Below are positions 42,504 through 52,235 of a DNA stretch of 64,000 nt, piece after piece (positions within the stretch are counted from its first letter, which is position 1; every line of letters begins with the position of its first letter). The DNA is from Nocardioides pantholopis (GTDB taxonomy: Bacteria; Actinomycetota; Actinomycetes; Propionibacteriales; Nocardioidaceae), in NCBI RefSeq assembly GCF_003710085.1, contig NZ_CP033324.1, forward strand, positions 2,179,501 to 2,243,500, written 5' to 3'. Under the pieces are notes generated by a model. It saw nothing but the letters and a program-made list of their open reading frames with translations. It did no database searches and had not been told where the DNA came from. The position numbers were made by a program, and so were the translations under genes.

Positions 42504-43679
42504 TCAGGTTCTCCGGTCGAGTACGGCGCCGCGCAGCCGGCCGGCGGCCCGGCGCACCCGGGCACCGGCCGTCGGCGGGCGCTCGCGGAGCCGCGCGAGC
42601 TCGGCCTGCAGCCCGGCGATCCGGTCCTCGGCGGCGCGCAGCCGACCACGCTCGCCCTCGACGGCCGCCGCGGCCACGCCGGCGGCCAGCTGCACCGAGA
42701 GCAGCGGACGCACCGCCGCACCGTCGCCGCCGGGATCCACGGCGATCGGGCGGGCCTCGGGACGCAGCGTCTCCGGGTCGCCGATGACACGGAACGGCGG
42801 GTCGGCGCTGAGCAGGTCGGCCCGGGCCGCGTTGACCTCCGCGGCACGCTCGGCGGCCCACGCCGGCAGCGACTTGAGGTCCTGGGGCTCCCGCGGGCGG
42901 GAGCGCAGGTGGTAGGCGACGTCGGTGCGGACCTTCTCGGCGTACTCCGCCGGCGACCAGCCGCGCTCCTGGGCCTCGCGGTCCAGGGCGAGCAGCAGCT
43001 CGCCGGAGAACCGGGTCAGCGAGGGGTTGGACACGTCCACCCGGGGGACCAGGGTGCCGCGGGGCAGGTCGAGCAGGTCCTCGAAGGTGTGCAGCAGGAA
43101 CGAGCGGTCGCCCTCCTGGGCCACCAGCACCACGACCCGCTCGGGGGCGGCCGCGGCGGACCAGCGCCGCACCTGGTCGGCGAGGTCGTGGAGCCGCCAG
43201 AACCGGTCGTGGACGGCGTCTCCCGGGGCGCCCAGCAGCACCGAGCGCAGCCAGTCCTCGTACGACGGGGCGCCGACGACGTTGCGGACGTGCTGCTGCC
43301 ACACCGAGGGCAGCAGGGCGTCGACCGGGCGAGCGGTGATCACGACGTGCACGCTGTCGCCGCCGAGGCCCGCGACCGCCTCCGCGGCCTGGGCGTCGTT
43401 GAGGAGCGAGAGCGACTCGCTGCTGATGCAGACCCGCTCGGCGCCGGTGGCGGCGACCTCGGCGACCAGGGTGTCCCAGGCGCCGGCACGCCGCTCGGCG
43501 GGCCGCAGCAGCTCGAGCGAGGCGTCCCGGGGTCGGCTGGTCCTGCCGGGGTAGAGCACCCCGTGCTCGGCCAGCGTCGCGCGACCGTGGTGCATCGCCT
43601 TCTGGACCGCGGTGGTGCCGGTCTTCGGCGGACCGACGTGTAGCAGCCGCGCGCCCGGGGGCAGGGCCGTCACGGTCAT
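42504..43679 (-). CDS. Sulfotransferase-like P-loop protein, copy 2
   Basis: 391 residues, paralogue of the next gene. LLHVGPPKTGTTAVQKAMHH carries the 5'-phosphosulfate loop (about 16-23). SSESLSLLNDAQAAEAV, RPVDALLPSVWQQHVRNVVG and SYEDWLRSVLLG align with copy 1. The C terminus is again basic and probably coiled. The ATG at 43679 is preferred; 17 upstream codons in the frame look like shadow. A TAGGGT hexamer at 43729-43734 (minus) could be the -10 with a leader of about 40 bases. Confidence 0.72.
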   Translation of the reverse strand: MTVTALPPGARLLHVGPPKTGTTAVQKAMHHGRATLAEHGVLYPGRTSRPRDASLELLRPAERRAGAWDTLVAEVAATGAERVCISSESLSLLNDAQAAEAVAGLGGDSVHVVITARPVDALLPSVWQQHVRNVVGAPSYEDWLRSVLLGAPGDAVHDRFWRLHDLADQVRRWSAAAAPERVVVLVAQEGDRSFLLHTFEDLLDLPRGTLVPRVDVSNPSLTRFSGELLLALDREAQERGWSPAEYAEKVRTDVAYHLRSRPREPQDLKSLPAWAAERAAEVNAARADLLSADPPFRVIGDPETLRPEARPIAVDPGGDGAAVRPLLSVQLAAGVAAAAVEGERGRLRAAEDRIAGLQAELARLRERPPTAGARVRRAAGRLRGAVLDRRT

Positions 43680-43770
43680 CGAAAGGCACCCTCTGTCGTA
43701 GCCGGCTCGGACATCGCTCGCAGGCCGCACCCTACACGGGCCGGATGCTCCGGCCGGGGGGCCGGCTCGG

Positions 43771-43776
43771 TACCGT
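43771..43776 (+). promoter_or_regulatory. -10 hexamer TACCGT for the small membrane protein
   Basis: Ends 7 bases before the ATG at 43784, consistent with leaderless transcription. Confidence 0.45.
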
Positions 43777-43783
43777 CGGGGTC

Positions 43784-44140
43784 ATGACCGCCCCCCAGCC
43801 CCGCCGCAGTCGGCACCTCATGGACCTCGACAATCCGCCGCCGGTCCGGGCTACTCGGGCGGGCAAGGAGGGCATGGGACTCGAGGGCGTCCAGAAGTGG
43901 GTGATGTCCGCGTTGGCGGTCACCACGATCCTGCACCTCGCCTTCGGCCTGATGATCTTCGCGCTCTCCTTCGACGACGAGCACCGGGCCTCGCAGATCG
44001 GGCTCAACATCATCGCCGGAGTCTTCGGGGTGCTCGGGGTCGCCTCGGGGTTCATGATCCACCGCCGGTCCCCGCTCACCCCGTGGCTGGCTCTCGGCCT
44101 GCTGCCCGGAGCGCTCGGCATCTGGCTCTGCCTGCGCTGA
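43784..44140 (+). CDS. Small two-helix membrane protein, unknown function
   Basis: 118 residues with a charged N terminus and two or three hydrophobic helices (MSALAVTTILHLAFGLMIFAL, IGLNIIAGVFGVLGVASGFMI and LGLLPGALGIWLCL). No conserved motif is recognised. The ATG at 43784 is supported by the leaderless -10. It stands alone between the divergent sulfotransferase genes and the short peptide gene at 44186. Confidence 0.65.
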   Translation: MTAPQPRRSRHLMDLDNPPPVRATRAGKEGMGLEGVQKWVMSALAVTTILHLAFGLMIFALSFDDEHRASQIGLNIIAGVFGVLGVASGFMIHRRSPLTPWLALGLLPGALGIWLCLR

Positions 44141-44172
44141 GGCCCCGCCGCCGGACGGCCCGCCGGACCTTC

Positions 44173-44178
44173 CTACAA
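44173..44178 (+). promoter_or_regulatory. -10 hexamer TACAAT for the 33-residue peptide gene
   Basis: Near-ideal TANNNT ending 7 bases before the ATG at 44186. No -35 is apparent in the GC-rich DNA upstream. Confidence 0.5.
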
Positions 44179-44185
44179 TGCGGTC

Positions 44186-44287
44186 ATGGACATCGGGGAG
44201 ACGACGGAGAGCGTGGAGCAGGTCGAGTCCGGGGACGCCGACTTCCCGGTGGGCATGGTCGCGAACCCGGTCCGCACCCGCATCTGA
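44186..44287 (+). CDS. Leaderless 33-residue peptide, unknown
   Basis: Short open frame encoding an acidic N-terminal part (MDIGETTESVEQVESGDAD) and a short hydrophobic/basic tail (FPVGMVANPVRTRI). The evidence is the TACAAT hexamer 7 bases before the ATG, the same layout as at least a dozen full-length genes here. The peptide has the acidic-leader/short-core shape of a modified-peptide precursor, but no maturation gene is recognised next to it. It could also be a stand-alone small protein. It lies between a membrane protein and a convergent flavin reductase. Confidence 0.4.
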   Translation: MDIGETTESVEQVESGDADFPVGMVANPVRTRI

Positions 44288-44315
44288 CGGACCCCCGCGA
44301 GTCGTCCCTGGCGGC

Positions 44316-44885
44316 TCAGTCCGTGGTGGTCCGGTAGGTCCCGCGGTAGAACAGCAGCGGCCGCGGGTCGCCGTCGACCGCGTCGAGGGCCAGCACCCGA
44401 CCGATCACGACGTCGTGGTCCCCCGCCGCGTGTACGGCGTGGACCGCGCAGTCCACGTGCGCCAGGGCGCCCTCCAGCGCCGGCGAGCCCGACACCGGTG
44501 ACGGGACCCACCCGACTCCGGCGAACTTCTCGGCGTCCCGGCTCGCCATCCGCTGCGAGAGCGCTGTCTGGTCGGCGGCGAGGATGCTCACGCAGAACTG
44601 CCCGGCCCGCCGGATCCGGGGCCAGGCCCGCGAGGTCAGCGCGGGCACGAACAGGACCAGCGGCGGGTCGAGCGAGACGCTCGAGAACGACTGGCAGGTC
44701 ATCCCGACGGGGACCCCGTCGCTGAGCGCGGTCACAACCGTGACTCCCGACGCGAACCGGCCGAGCACGTCACGGAAGCGCCGGGCGGCGGAGAGGGCCT
44801 GCGGGTCCTCCGCGAGCTCCACCTCCTCGCCGGGCCGAAGCTCGAAGTCCGGGCTTCCGCCCCCGGGGATCGCGTCGGAACTCAC
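44316..44885 (-). CDS. Flavin reductase family protein
   Basis: 189 residues of the FMN-binding split barrel (flavin_reduct) type. FASGVTVVTAL, PVGMTCQSFSSVSLDPPLVLF and FCVSILAADQTALSQ are the core motifs, followed by HVDCAVHAVHAAGDHDVVIGRV. These enzymes supply reduced FMN/FAD to two-component monooxygenases. A luciferase-like oxidoreductase starts 84 bases away in divergent orientation, a plausible partner. The GTG at 44885 follows TAGGGT by 6 bases. Confidence 0.88.
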   Translation of the reverse strand: MSSDAIPGGGSPDFELRPGEEVELAEDPQALSAARRFRDVLGRFASGVTVVTALSDGVPVGMTCQSFSSVSLDPPLVLFVPALTSRAWPRIRRAGQFCVSILAADQTALSQRMASRDAEKFAGVGWVPSPVSGSPALEGALAHVDCAVHAVHAAGDHDVVIGRVLALDAVDGDPRPLLFYRGTYRTTTD

Positions 44886-44891
44886 CCCCCG

Positions 44892-44897
44892 ACCCTA
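44892..44897 (-). promoter_or_regulatory. -10 hexamer TAGGGT for the flavin reductase
   Basis: Ends 6 bases before the GTG at 44885, consistent with leaderless transcription. Confidence 0.5.
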
Positions 44898-44969
44898 ACC
44901 ACGACGACCGCGTGCGGTGCGCCGGGCCCGGCCCGGGAAGAGCGGCGGACCGGTGGCGGTTGCACCGGC

Positions 44970-45989
44970 ATGAAGAACATCGGCTTCCTGTCCTTCGGCC
45001 ACTGGACGCCCTCGCCGCACTCGCAGACCCGCTCGGCCGCGGACGCTCTGCTGCAGTCCATCGACCTCGCGGTCGCCGCCGAGGAGCTGGGCGCCGACGG
45101 GGCGTACTTCCGCGTGCACCACTTCGCCCGCCAGCTGGCCTCCCCGTTCCCGCTCCTCGCCGCCATCGGCGCGCGCACCAGCCGGATCGAGATCGGGACC
45201 GGCGTGATCGACATGCGCTACGAGAACCCGCTGTACATGGCGGAGGACGCCGGGGCGGCCGACCTGATCGCCGGGGGCCGGCTCCAGCTCGGCATCAGCC
45301 GGGGATCACCGGAGCAGGTGGTCGACGGCTTCCGCTACTTCGGACACGTCCCCGCGGAGGGATCCGACGCAGCTCAGATGGCCCGCGAGCACACCGAGGT
45401 GCTGCTGCAGGTCCTGGAGGGCAAGGGCTTCGCTCAGCCGAACCCGCGGCCGATGTTTCCCAACCCGCCGGGCCTGCTGCGCGTCGAGCCGCACTCCCCC
45501 GGACTGCGCGAGCGCCTCTGGTGGGGCGCCGGGTCGCGCGCCACGGCCGAGTGGACCGCCGAGCTCGGCCTGAACCTGATGAGCTCGACGCTGCTCACCG
45601 AGGACACCGGCGTGCCGTTCCACCAGCTCCAGGCCGAGCAGATCCAGCGCTTCCGGGACGCCTGGCGGGCGGCAGGCCACGACCGCGAGCCCCGGGTCTC
45701 GGTGAGCCGCAGCATCTTCCCGGTCGTCAGCGACGAGGACCGGCGCTACTTCGGCGGCGAGACCGACAGCCGGGACCAGGTCGGGATCCTCGAGGACGGC
45801 CCCGCGCGATTCGGCAAGAGCTACGCCGGGGAGCCGGAGCGGCTGGTCGAGGAGCTCGCCCGGGACGAGGCGGTCGCGGCGGCGGACACGCTGCTGCTCA
45901 CGATCCCCAACCAGCTGGGCGTGGACTACAACCTGCACGTCCTGGAGTCGGTGCTCCGCGACCTGGCACCCGCGCTCGGCTGGCGCTGA
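44970..45989 (+). CDS. LLM-class flavin-dependent oxidoreductase
   Basis: 339-residue bacterial-luciferase-like TIM barrel. IGFLSFGHW at the N terminus, GADGAYFRVHHFARQ, RIEIGTGVIDMRYENPLYMAEDAGAADLI and LQLGISRGSPEQV are the conserved strands and flavin contacts. Members use FMN or F420, and nothing here decides which. The ATG at 44970 lacks a strong ribosome site. It may accept flavin from the divergent reductase. The substrate is unknown. Confidence 0.88.
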   Translation: MKNIGFLSFGHWTPSPHSQTRSAADALLQSIDLAVAAEELGADGAYFRVHHFARQLASPFPLLAAIGARTSRIEIGTGVIDMRYENPLYMAEDAGAADLIAGGRLQLGISRGSPEQVVDGFRYFGHVPAEGSDAAQMAREHTEVLLQVLEGKGFAQPNPRPMFPNPPGLLRVEPHSPGLRERLWWGAGSRATAEWTAELGLNLMSSTLLTEDTGVPFHQLQAEQIQRFRDAWRAAGHDREPRVSVSRSIFPVVSDEDRRYFGGETDSRDQVGILEDGPARFGKSYAGEPERLVEELARDEAVAAADTLLLTIPNQLGVDYNLHVLESVLRDLAPALGWR

Positions 45990-45998
45990 GCAGCCGGG

Positions 45999-46502
45999 TC
46001 AGATCCCGGCTACCCGGGTCGCGGTGCCGCGGTCCGGGTTCCAGTGCCGCAGCACCGTGAGGTCGAGCACGACGTCCTCGTGCCCCAGCACGTCCAGCGC
46101 CCGCTGGGCGTCGGACCGGTCCAGCCGCCGGGCCACGGTCACGTGCGGGAGCCAGCCGACGTGGCGCCGGTCGGGCACCTGCACGCGCACCGCGAGGACC
46201 CGCCGCACCACGTCGTCGTCGAGGTCCACGGCCCGGGCCAGCGTGAGGCGCTGCCCGCCCAGGAGCAGCAGGCCGGCCGCCCGGGCCCGCACCGGCAGCA
46301 GCGACCCCAGCCGGGCTCGCGCGACGTCGAGCGCGGCGTCCGGAAGCTCCGGCGCGGAGACCACCGTCAGGTGCGGCAGGTTCGTCGCCCCCGGGTGGTC
46401 GAGCTGAGAGGGCAGCCCCGCATCCCGCAGCGCCTGCCAGTCCCGGCGTACCGCCTCCTGTCCGGCGGCGTCCGGGACCAGCTCCAGCGCGTGTGACGTC
46501 AT
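45999..46502 (-). CDS. 2'-5' RNA ligase / cyclic phosphodiesterase family (2H) protein
   Basis: 167-residue protein with the two HxT motifs of the 2H superfamily: PHLTVV (His about 44) and PHVTVARR (His about 120). Such enzymes act on 2',3'-cyclic or 2'-5' phosphodiester RNA ends. The ATG at 46502 is chosen because upstream codons in the open frame run into GC-rich hairpin DNA. Convergent with the LLM gene (9-base gap). The physiological RNA is unknown. Confidence 0.85.
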   Translation of the reverse strand: MTSHALELVPDAAGQEAVRRDWQALRDAGLPSQLDHPGATNLPHLTVVSAPELPDAALDVARARLGSLLPVRARAAGLLLLGGQRLTLARAVDLDDDVVRRVLAVRVQVPDRRHVGWLPHVTVARRLDRSDAQRALDVLGHEDVVLDLTVLRHWNPDRGTATRVAGI

Positions 46503-46557
46503 GGGGCCATCCTGCTGGAACGGGCTGCTGGATCGGGGGGCGGGAGCCCCGGCCGAG

Positions 46558-46579
46558 GATCCCCGGTGGACCGGGGATC
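46558..46579. other. Inverted repeat, possible hairpin
   Basis: GATCCCCGGT and ACCGGGGATC around a GG spacer. It is followed by a direct duplication of GCACTGCCCCAGA (46599-46611 and 46619-46631), in the 188-base divergent region between the 2H protein and the methyltransferase. Role unknown. Confidence 0.5.
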
Positions 46580-46678
46580 GCCGGGGTTCTCGGGGTCTGC
46601 ACTGCCCCAGAGGCGCGAGCACTGCCCCAGAAGTACGCCGCCGGCGCCAGCGCCCGGGAGCTGCCCCGCCGTGCTGGA

Positions 46679-48425
<1,747 letters not shown>

Positions 48426-48433
<8 letters not shown>

Positions 48434-49154
48434 CGGCACCGGACTCGGGCTTGCGGAAGTACAGCACCATGCTCTTGCCGATGATCGGGTCGAGGACCCG
48501 CCCGGCCAGCTGCAGCGCCTTGGGCTGCTTCATGATCTCCCAGACCAGCAGCCGGTGGTAGGCCTTCGCCAGCGGGTGCTCGTCGTTGGTGACGCCCACC
48601 GCGCACTTGATCCACCAGTACGGCGTGTGCAGGCCGTGGGCGTAGTCCTTGCCCTCGAACGCCAGCCCGGCCTTGCTCACCTTGTCGGTGAGCTCCTTGT
48701 CGGTGTAGATCCGGATGTGGCCGCCGGGCACGTTGTGGTAGTCGTCGGAGAGCTTCCAGTTGACGACCTCGGGGAACCACCGCGGGACCGAGACGGCGAG
48801 CGTGCCGCCGGGCCGCAGCACCCGCACCAGCTCGTCGATGGCCTGGATGTCGGCGGGGATGTGCTCGAGGACCTCCGCGGCGACGATCCGGTCGAACTCG
48901 CCGTCGCCGAACGGCAGCGCGAGTGCGTCGCCCTCCTTGACGTCTGCCTCGGCGCCGGCCGGCACCTCCCCGGCCTCCTTCATCGCGACGAACAGGTCGC
49001 GCACCTTCGCCAGCTCCTCGGCGTCCATGTCGAAGGCGACGACGTCGGCGCCGCGGCGGTACATCTCGAACGCGTGCCGTCCGGCACCGCAGCCCATGTC
49101 GAGCACCCGGTCCCCCGGCTGCAGCCCCAGGCGGTCGAAATCAACTGTCAGCAA
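48426..49154 (-). CDS. SAM-dependent methyltransferase of the GT4 cluster
   Basis: 242-residue UbiE/Methyltransf_11-type protein. Motif I is VLDMGCGAGRHAFEMYRRG, then VVAFDMDAEEL, VKEGDALALPFGDGEFDRIVAAEVLEHI and LRPGGTLAVSVPRWFPE. The best start is TTG at 49154, overlapping the glycosyltransferase stop by 14 bases, so translation is coupled. The C-terminal VLYFRKP is usual for the group. The methyl acceptor may be the product of the adjacent GT (inference). Confidence 0.85.
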
Positions 49155-50406
49155 CGCTGTGCTCCTCCTGCTCGCGCCGGTAGTCGGCGATCACTTCCTC
49201 GTACGCCGTGGCGACCTTCGCCGCGACGGCGCGCCAGCTGAACAGCTCCTGGACGCGGCGGCGGCCCGCCTGCCCCATCCGCTCGCGCCGTTCGGGGTCG
49301 TCGAGCAGCGCGGCGAGCGCCGTTGTCAGCGCCTCCGCGTCGCCGGGCGGGACCAGGTCGGCGCACTCGCCGTCGGGTCCGACCACCTCCGGGATCGCGC
49401 CGGCCCGCGAGACCACGAGCGGCGTGGCACAGGCCATCAGCTCGGCTGTGGGCAGCGAGAACCCCTCGTAGAGCGACGGGACGCAGGCGATCTCCGCGGA
49501 GCCCATCAGCTCGACCAGCTCGGCGTCGCTGACGCCGTGCACGAACCGGACCGAGTCCCCGATCGACAGCTTCTCGATGAGCTTCTCGGTGCGCCCGCCG
49601 GGGCGCGGCTTGGTGACCAGCACCAGCTCGAGCTCGCGCTCGGTGCGCAGCTTCGCGAACGACTCCAGCAGCGTCGAGATGCCCTTCATCGGGGCGTCGG
49701 CGCTGGCCATGGCCAGGATCCGGCCCGGCACCCGCGGTGCGGTCGGCGGCACGAAGTGGTCGTCGACGCCGAGCAGGATGACCTGCATGCGCGCGGGGTC
49801 CACCCGGAAGTCGGTGGCGATGTCGCGCTTGGACGCCTCCGACGGGGTGAGGATCTTCCGCGCCTTGCGGGCGACGCGGCCCTGCATCCGCAGGAAGCCG
49901 TACCAGCGCGACAGCGTCAGCTTGCGCCACGGGTTGCGGGTCTGCGCGATGTCGATGCGCCGGTCGAAGGTGATCGGGTGGTGCAGCGTCGTGATCAGCG
50001 GCAGCCCCATCTTCTCGATCTGGAGCAGCCCGGTGCCGAGCACCTGGTTGTCGTGGACGATGTCGAAGTCGTCGACCCGGTCGCGCAGCACCCGGGCGAC
50101 GCGGAGGCTGAACGTCTTCGGCTCGGGGAACCCCGCGACGCACATGGTCGCGAACTCCTCGACGTCGATCCGGTCGCGGAACTCCTTGAGCTTCGGCACC
50201 CGGAACGGGTCGGGCTGCCGATAGAGGTCCAGGCTCGGCACCTTGGTCAGCTTCACCTCGGGGTGGTCCAGCTCCGGGTAGGGCTGTCCGGAGAACACCT
50301 CCACGGTGTGACCGAGGTTCGCCAGCTCCCGGCTCAGGTGGCGCAGGTAGATGCCCTGACCGCCCGTGTGGGGATGGCTGCGGTAGGACAGCAACGCGAC
50401 CCGCAT
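49141..50406 (-). CDS. Glycosyltransferase family 4 (GT-B)
   Basis: 421 residues. The N-terminal domain begins VALLSYRSHPHTGGQGIYLRHLS (Gly-rich acceptor loop), with FDIVHDNQVLGTGLLQ. The C-terminal donor domain has ILTPSEASKRDI, ASADAPMKGISTLLE, the EX7E-type PSLYEGFSLPTAELMAC, and PLVVSRAGAIPEVVG. It is cytosolic or membrane-peripheral. It heads the overlapping GT-MT-toroid operon, pointing to a methylated glycoconjugate pathway (inference). The ATG at 50406 has GAGAGGG about 8 bases upstream. Confidence 0.92.
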   Translation of the reverse strand: MRVALLSYRSHPHTGGQGIYLRHLSRELANLGHTVEVFSGQPYPELDHPEVKLTKVPSLDLYRQPDPFRVPKLKEFRDRIDVEEFATMCVAGFPEPKTFSLRVARVLRDRVDDFDIVHDNQVLGTGLLQIEKMGLPLITTLHHPITFDRRIDIAQTRNPWRKLTLSRWYGFLRMQGRVARKARKILTPSEASKRDIATDFRVDPARMQVILLGVDDHFVPPTAPRVPGRILAMASADAPMKGISTLLESFAKLRTERELELVLVTKPRPGGRTEKLIEKLSIGDSVRFVHGVSDAELVELMGSAEIACVPSLYEGFSLPTAELMACATPLVVSRAGAIPEVVGPDGECADLVPPGDAEALTTALAALLDDPERRERMGQAGRRRVQELFSWRAVAAKVATAYEEVIADYRREQEEHSVADS

Positions 50407-50525
50407 TCGTGGCCCTCTCTGTACGGCGTCGATCCGGATCTCGGCGGATGCACTCACACGCCGGCCGGACCGGGTGGACGTGGTCGGCCACGTCCTTACC
50501 CCTCGGTAGCCTATGTGACGGGGCT

Positions 50526-51023
50526 CTACTCGACGTACGCCGCGGTCGACCCGCCGAGCTCGCCGGGGTCCAGGCCCAGCTTGCGGTGGTCCCAGCTGCG
50601 GGTGCGGGTCGCGTCGAGGCGAACCACCACCCGGTTGCGCGCCATCGCCTCGACGAGCGGCCGCAGGTCCTCGGTGTACGGCGCGTGGTAGCGCTCGAAG
50701 ACGTTGACGCAGACCCGCCAGACCTCGTCGGGGTCCTCCACGACCACACCGGCGCCCTCCAGGGACACCCCGCGCAGCTGGTCGTAGGTGTGCCCCGCCT
50801 CGACCAGGAAGCTCATCCGCGGGTCGCGGCGCAGGTTGACGACCTTCTGCGACTTGGCCTTGGTCTCCAGCCACACGTGCCCGTCGAGGTGGGCGTACCA
50901 CATGGCGACGAGGTGGACGTCCCCCCGCGGGCCGATCGTCGAGACCGTGGCGCTGCGCTGCTGGGTGAGGAAGGTGTCCACCTCGGCGGGCGACATGACG
51001 ATCTGGGCGCGCTGGTTGACCAT
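50526..51023 (-). CDS. Pyridoxamine 5'-phosphate oxidase-fold (PPOX-class) protein
   Basis: 165-residue flavin/F420-binding split barrel. RSATVSTIGPRGDVHLVAMWY, HVWLETKAKSQKVVNLRRDPRMSFLVE and GVSLEGAGVVV are the barrel strands, and the C-terminal WDHRKLGLDPG motif is common in the actinobacterial F420-linked group. No enzymatic partner is obvious. The ATG at 51023 follows TAGGGT by 7 bases. Confidence 0.85.
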   Translation of the reverse strand: MVNQRAQIVMSPAEVDTFLTQQRSATVSTIGPRGDVHLVAMWYAHLDGHVWLETKAKSQKVVNLRRDPRMSFLVEAGHTYDQLRGVSLEGAGVVVEDPDEVWRVCVNVFERYHAPYTEDLRPLVEAMARNRVVVRLDATRTRSWDHRKLGLDPGELGGSTAAYVE

Positions 51024-51030
51024 GCGCCGG

Positions 51031-51036
51031 ACCCTA
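51031..51036 (-). promoter_or_regulatory. -10 hexamer TAGGGT for the PPOX gene
   Basis: Ends 7 bases before the ATG at 51023, consistent with leaderless transcription. Confidence 0.5.
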
Positions 51037-51059
51037 GCGGCCCGCCGATGCCCGGACCG

Positions 51060-51146
51060 GGTCTCGACACGCTCGTCGCTGACGCTCCTCGCGGCTCGAC
51101 CACCGGCCGGTGGTCGAGCCGCGAGCGCAGCGAGCGTGTCGAGACC
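51060..51146. repeat. Long palindromic intergenic repeat
   Basis: An 87-base imperfect palindrome opens with GGTCTCGACACGCTCG and closes with CGAGCGTGTCGAGACC; the centre is CCACCGGCCGGTGG. It begins 3 bases after the ferredoxin reductase stop, so it can act as a terminator. It shares its outer arm with the repeats at 62946-63271. Confidence 0.85.
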
Positions 51147-51148
51147 GC

Positions 51149-52114
51149 TCAGGCCTCGCTGGAGTGCCCGGGGAACACCTTGGCGGCCGGGTCGATCGCG
51201 ACGGCGGCGTTGTTGACGGCGGTGGCGGCCTCCCCGAACCCGACGGCGATCAGCCGTACCTTGCCGGCATACTCGGTGATGTCGCCGGCCGCGAAGACCC
51301 GCGGCAGGTTGGTGCGCATGGCGGGGTCGACGACCAAGTGCCGCTTGTGCACCTCCAGGCCCCACTGCTGCAGCGGGCCCAGGTCGGCGATGAACCCGAG
51401 AGCGGCGACGACCGCCTGGGCGGGGTACGACGTGGTCTCCTCCCCGACCCGCACCTCGACCGACTCGACGGTGCCGTTGCCGCTGATCGAGCTGATCTCG
51501 GCACTGGTGACCAGGCGCACCGAGGAGTCGCGGACCTGCTGCACGGTGCGCTCGTGCGCACGGAACGCCTCCCGGCGGTGCACCAGCGTCACCGAGCGGG
51601 CCACCGGCTCGAGGTGCAGCGCCCAGTCGAAGGCACTGTCGCCCCCGCCGACGATGACCACGTCCTTGCCGGCGTACGGCGCGAAGCTCGGCACGAAGAA
51701 CTCCAGGCCGCGGCCCAGCCAGCCCTCCCCCGCCGGGAGCGGGCGGGGGCTGAACTTGCCGATCCCGGCGGTGACCAGCACCGCCCGCGCCCGCACCAGG
51801 GTGTCGTCGTCGAGGTGGACGCTGACGCCGTCCTCGTCGTGGGTGAGCGAGGTCGCGGTCCGGCCGAGCAGGTAGGTCGGGTCCGCGGTGGCGGCCTGGG
51901 CGACCAGCCCCTCGACCAGGTCCCGTCCCTTGATCGACGGGAACCCCGCCACGTCCAGGATCTGCTTCTCCGGATACATCGCGGTGATCTGGCCGCCGAG
52001 CTCGGGCAGCGAGTCGACCACCGCCACCCGGAGTCCGCGGAAGCCTGCGTAGTAGGCGGCGAACAGGCCGGTGGGGCCTGCGCCGACGATGAGGAGGTCT
52101 GTGTCGACGGTCAC
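51149..52114 (-). CDS. Ferredoxin/flavodoxin-NADP+ reductase (thioredoxin-reductase-like)
   Basis: 321-residue two-dinucleotide-domain flavoprotein. The FAD site is LLIVGAGPTGLFAAYYAG, the NADP site VVIVGGGDSAFDWALHL (about 160-176) with VHRREAFRAHE, and FAAGDITEYAGKVRLIAVGFGEAATAVNN is the C-terminal FAD contact. There is no redox CxxC, which separates it from thioredoxin reductase and matches the YumC/TrxR-like FNR type. It may feed ferredoxin-dependent enzymes such as P450s or Rieske proteins. The GTG at 52114 is the first start. Confidence 0.9.
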   Translation of the reverse strand: MTVDTDLLIVGAGPTGLFAAYYAGFRGLRVAVVDSLPELGGQITAMYPEKQILDVAGFPSIKGRDLVEGLVAQAATADPTYLLGRTATSLTHDEDGVSVHLDDDTLVRARAVLVTAGIGKFSPRPLPAGEGWLGRGLEFFVPSFAPYAGKDVVIVGGGDSAFDWALHLEPVARSVTLVHRREAFRAHERTVQQVRDSSVRLVTSAEISSISGNGTVESVEVRVGEETTSYPAQAVVAALGFIADLGPLQQWGLEVHKRHLVVDPAMRTNLPRVFAAGDITEYAGKVRLIAVGFGEAATAVNNAAVAIDPAAKVFPGHSSEA

Positions 52115-52223
52115 GCCGCGATCCTTCCCTCCTCCGGCTCCGGGCTCAAGGGGCCACGCGGCCGGTACGGTCCGGCTGCCGGACGGGCCCGCGCGTCCTG
52201 GGTCCCTGCCGGGCGCTCCTCCG

Positions 52224-52229
52224 TAGGAT
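52224..52229 (+). promoter_or_regulatory. -10 hexamer TAGGAT for the ion-channel gene
   Basis: Ends 6 bases before the GTG at 52236, consistent with leaderless transcription. Confidence 0.5.
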
Positions 52230-52235
52230 GCGGCC

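Noticed and set aside
51149..52114. Thioredoxin reductase
   Set aside because: The redox-active CxxC of thioredoxin reductases is absent, so ferredoxin/flavodoxin-NADP reductase is the better call.
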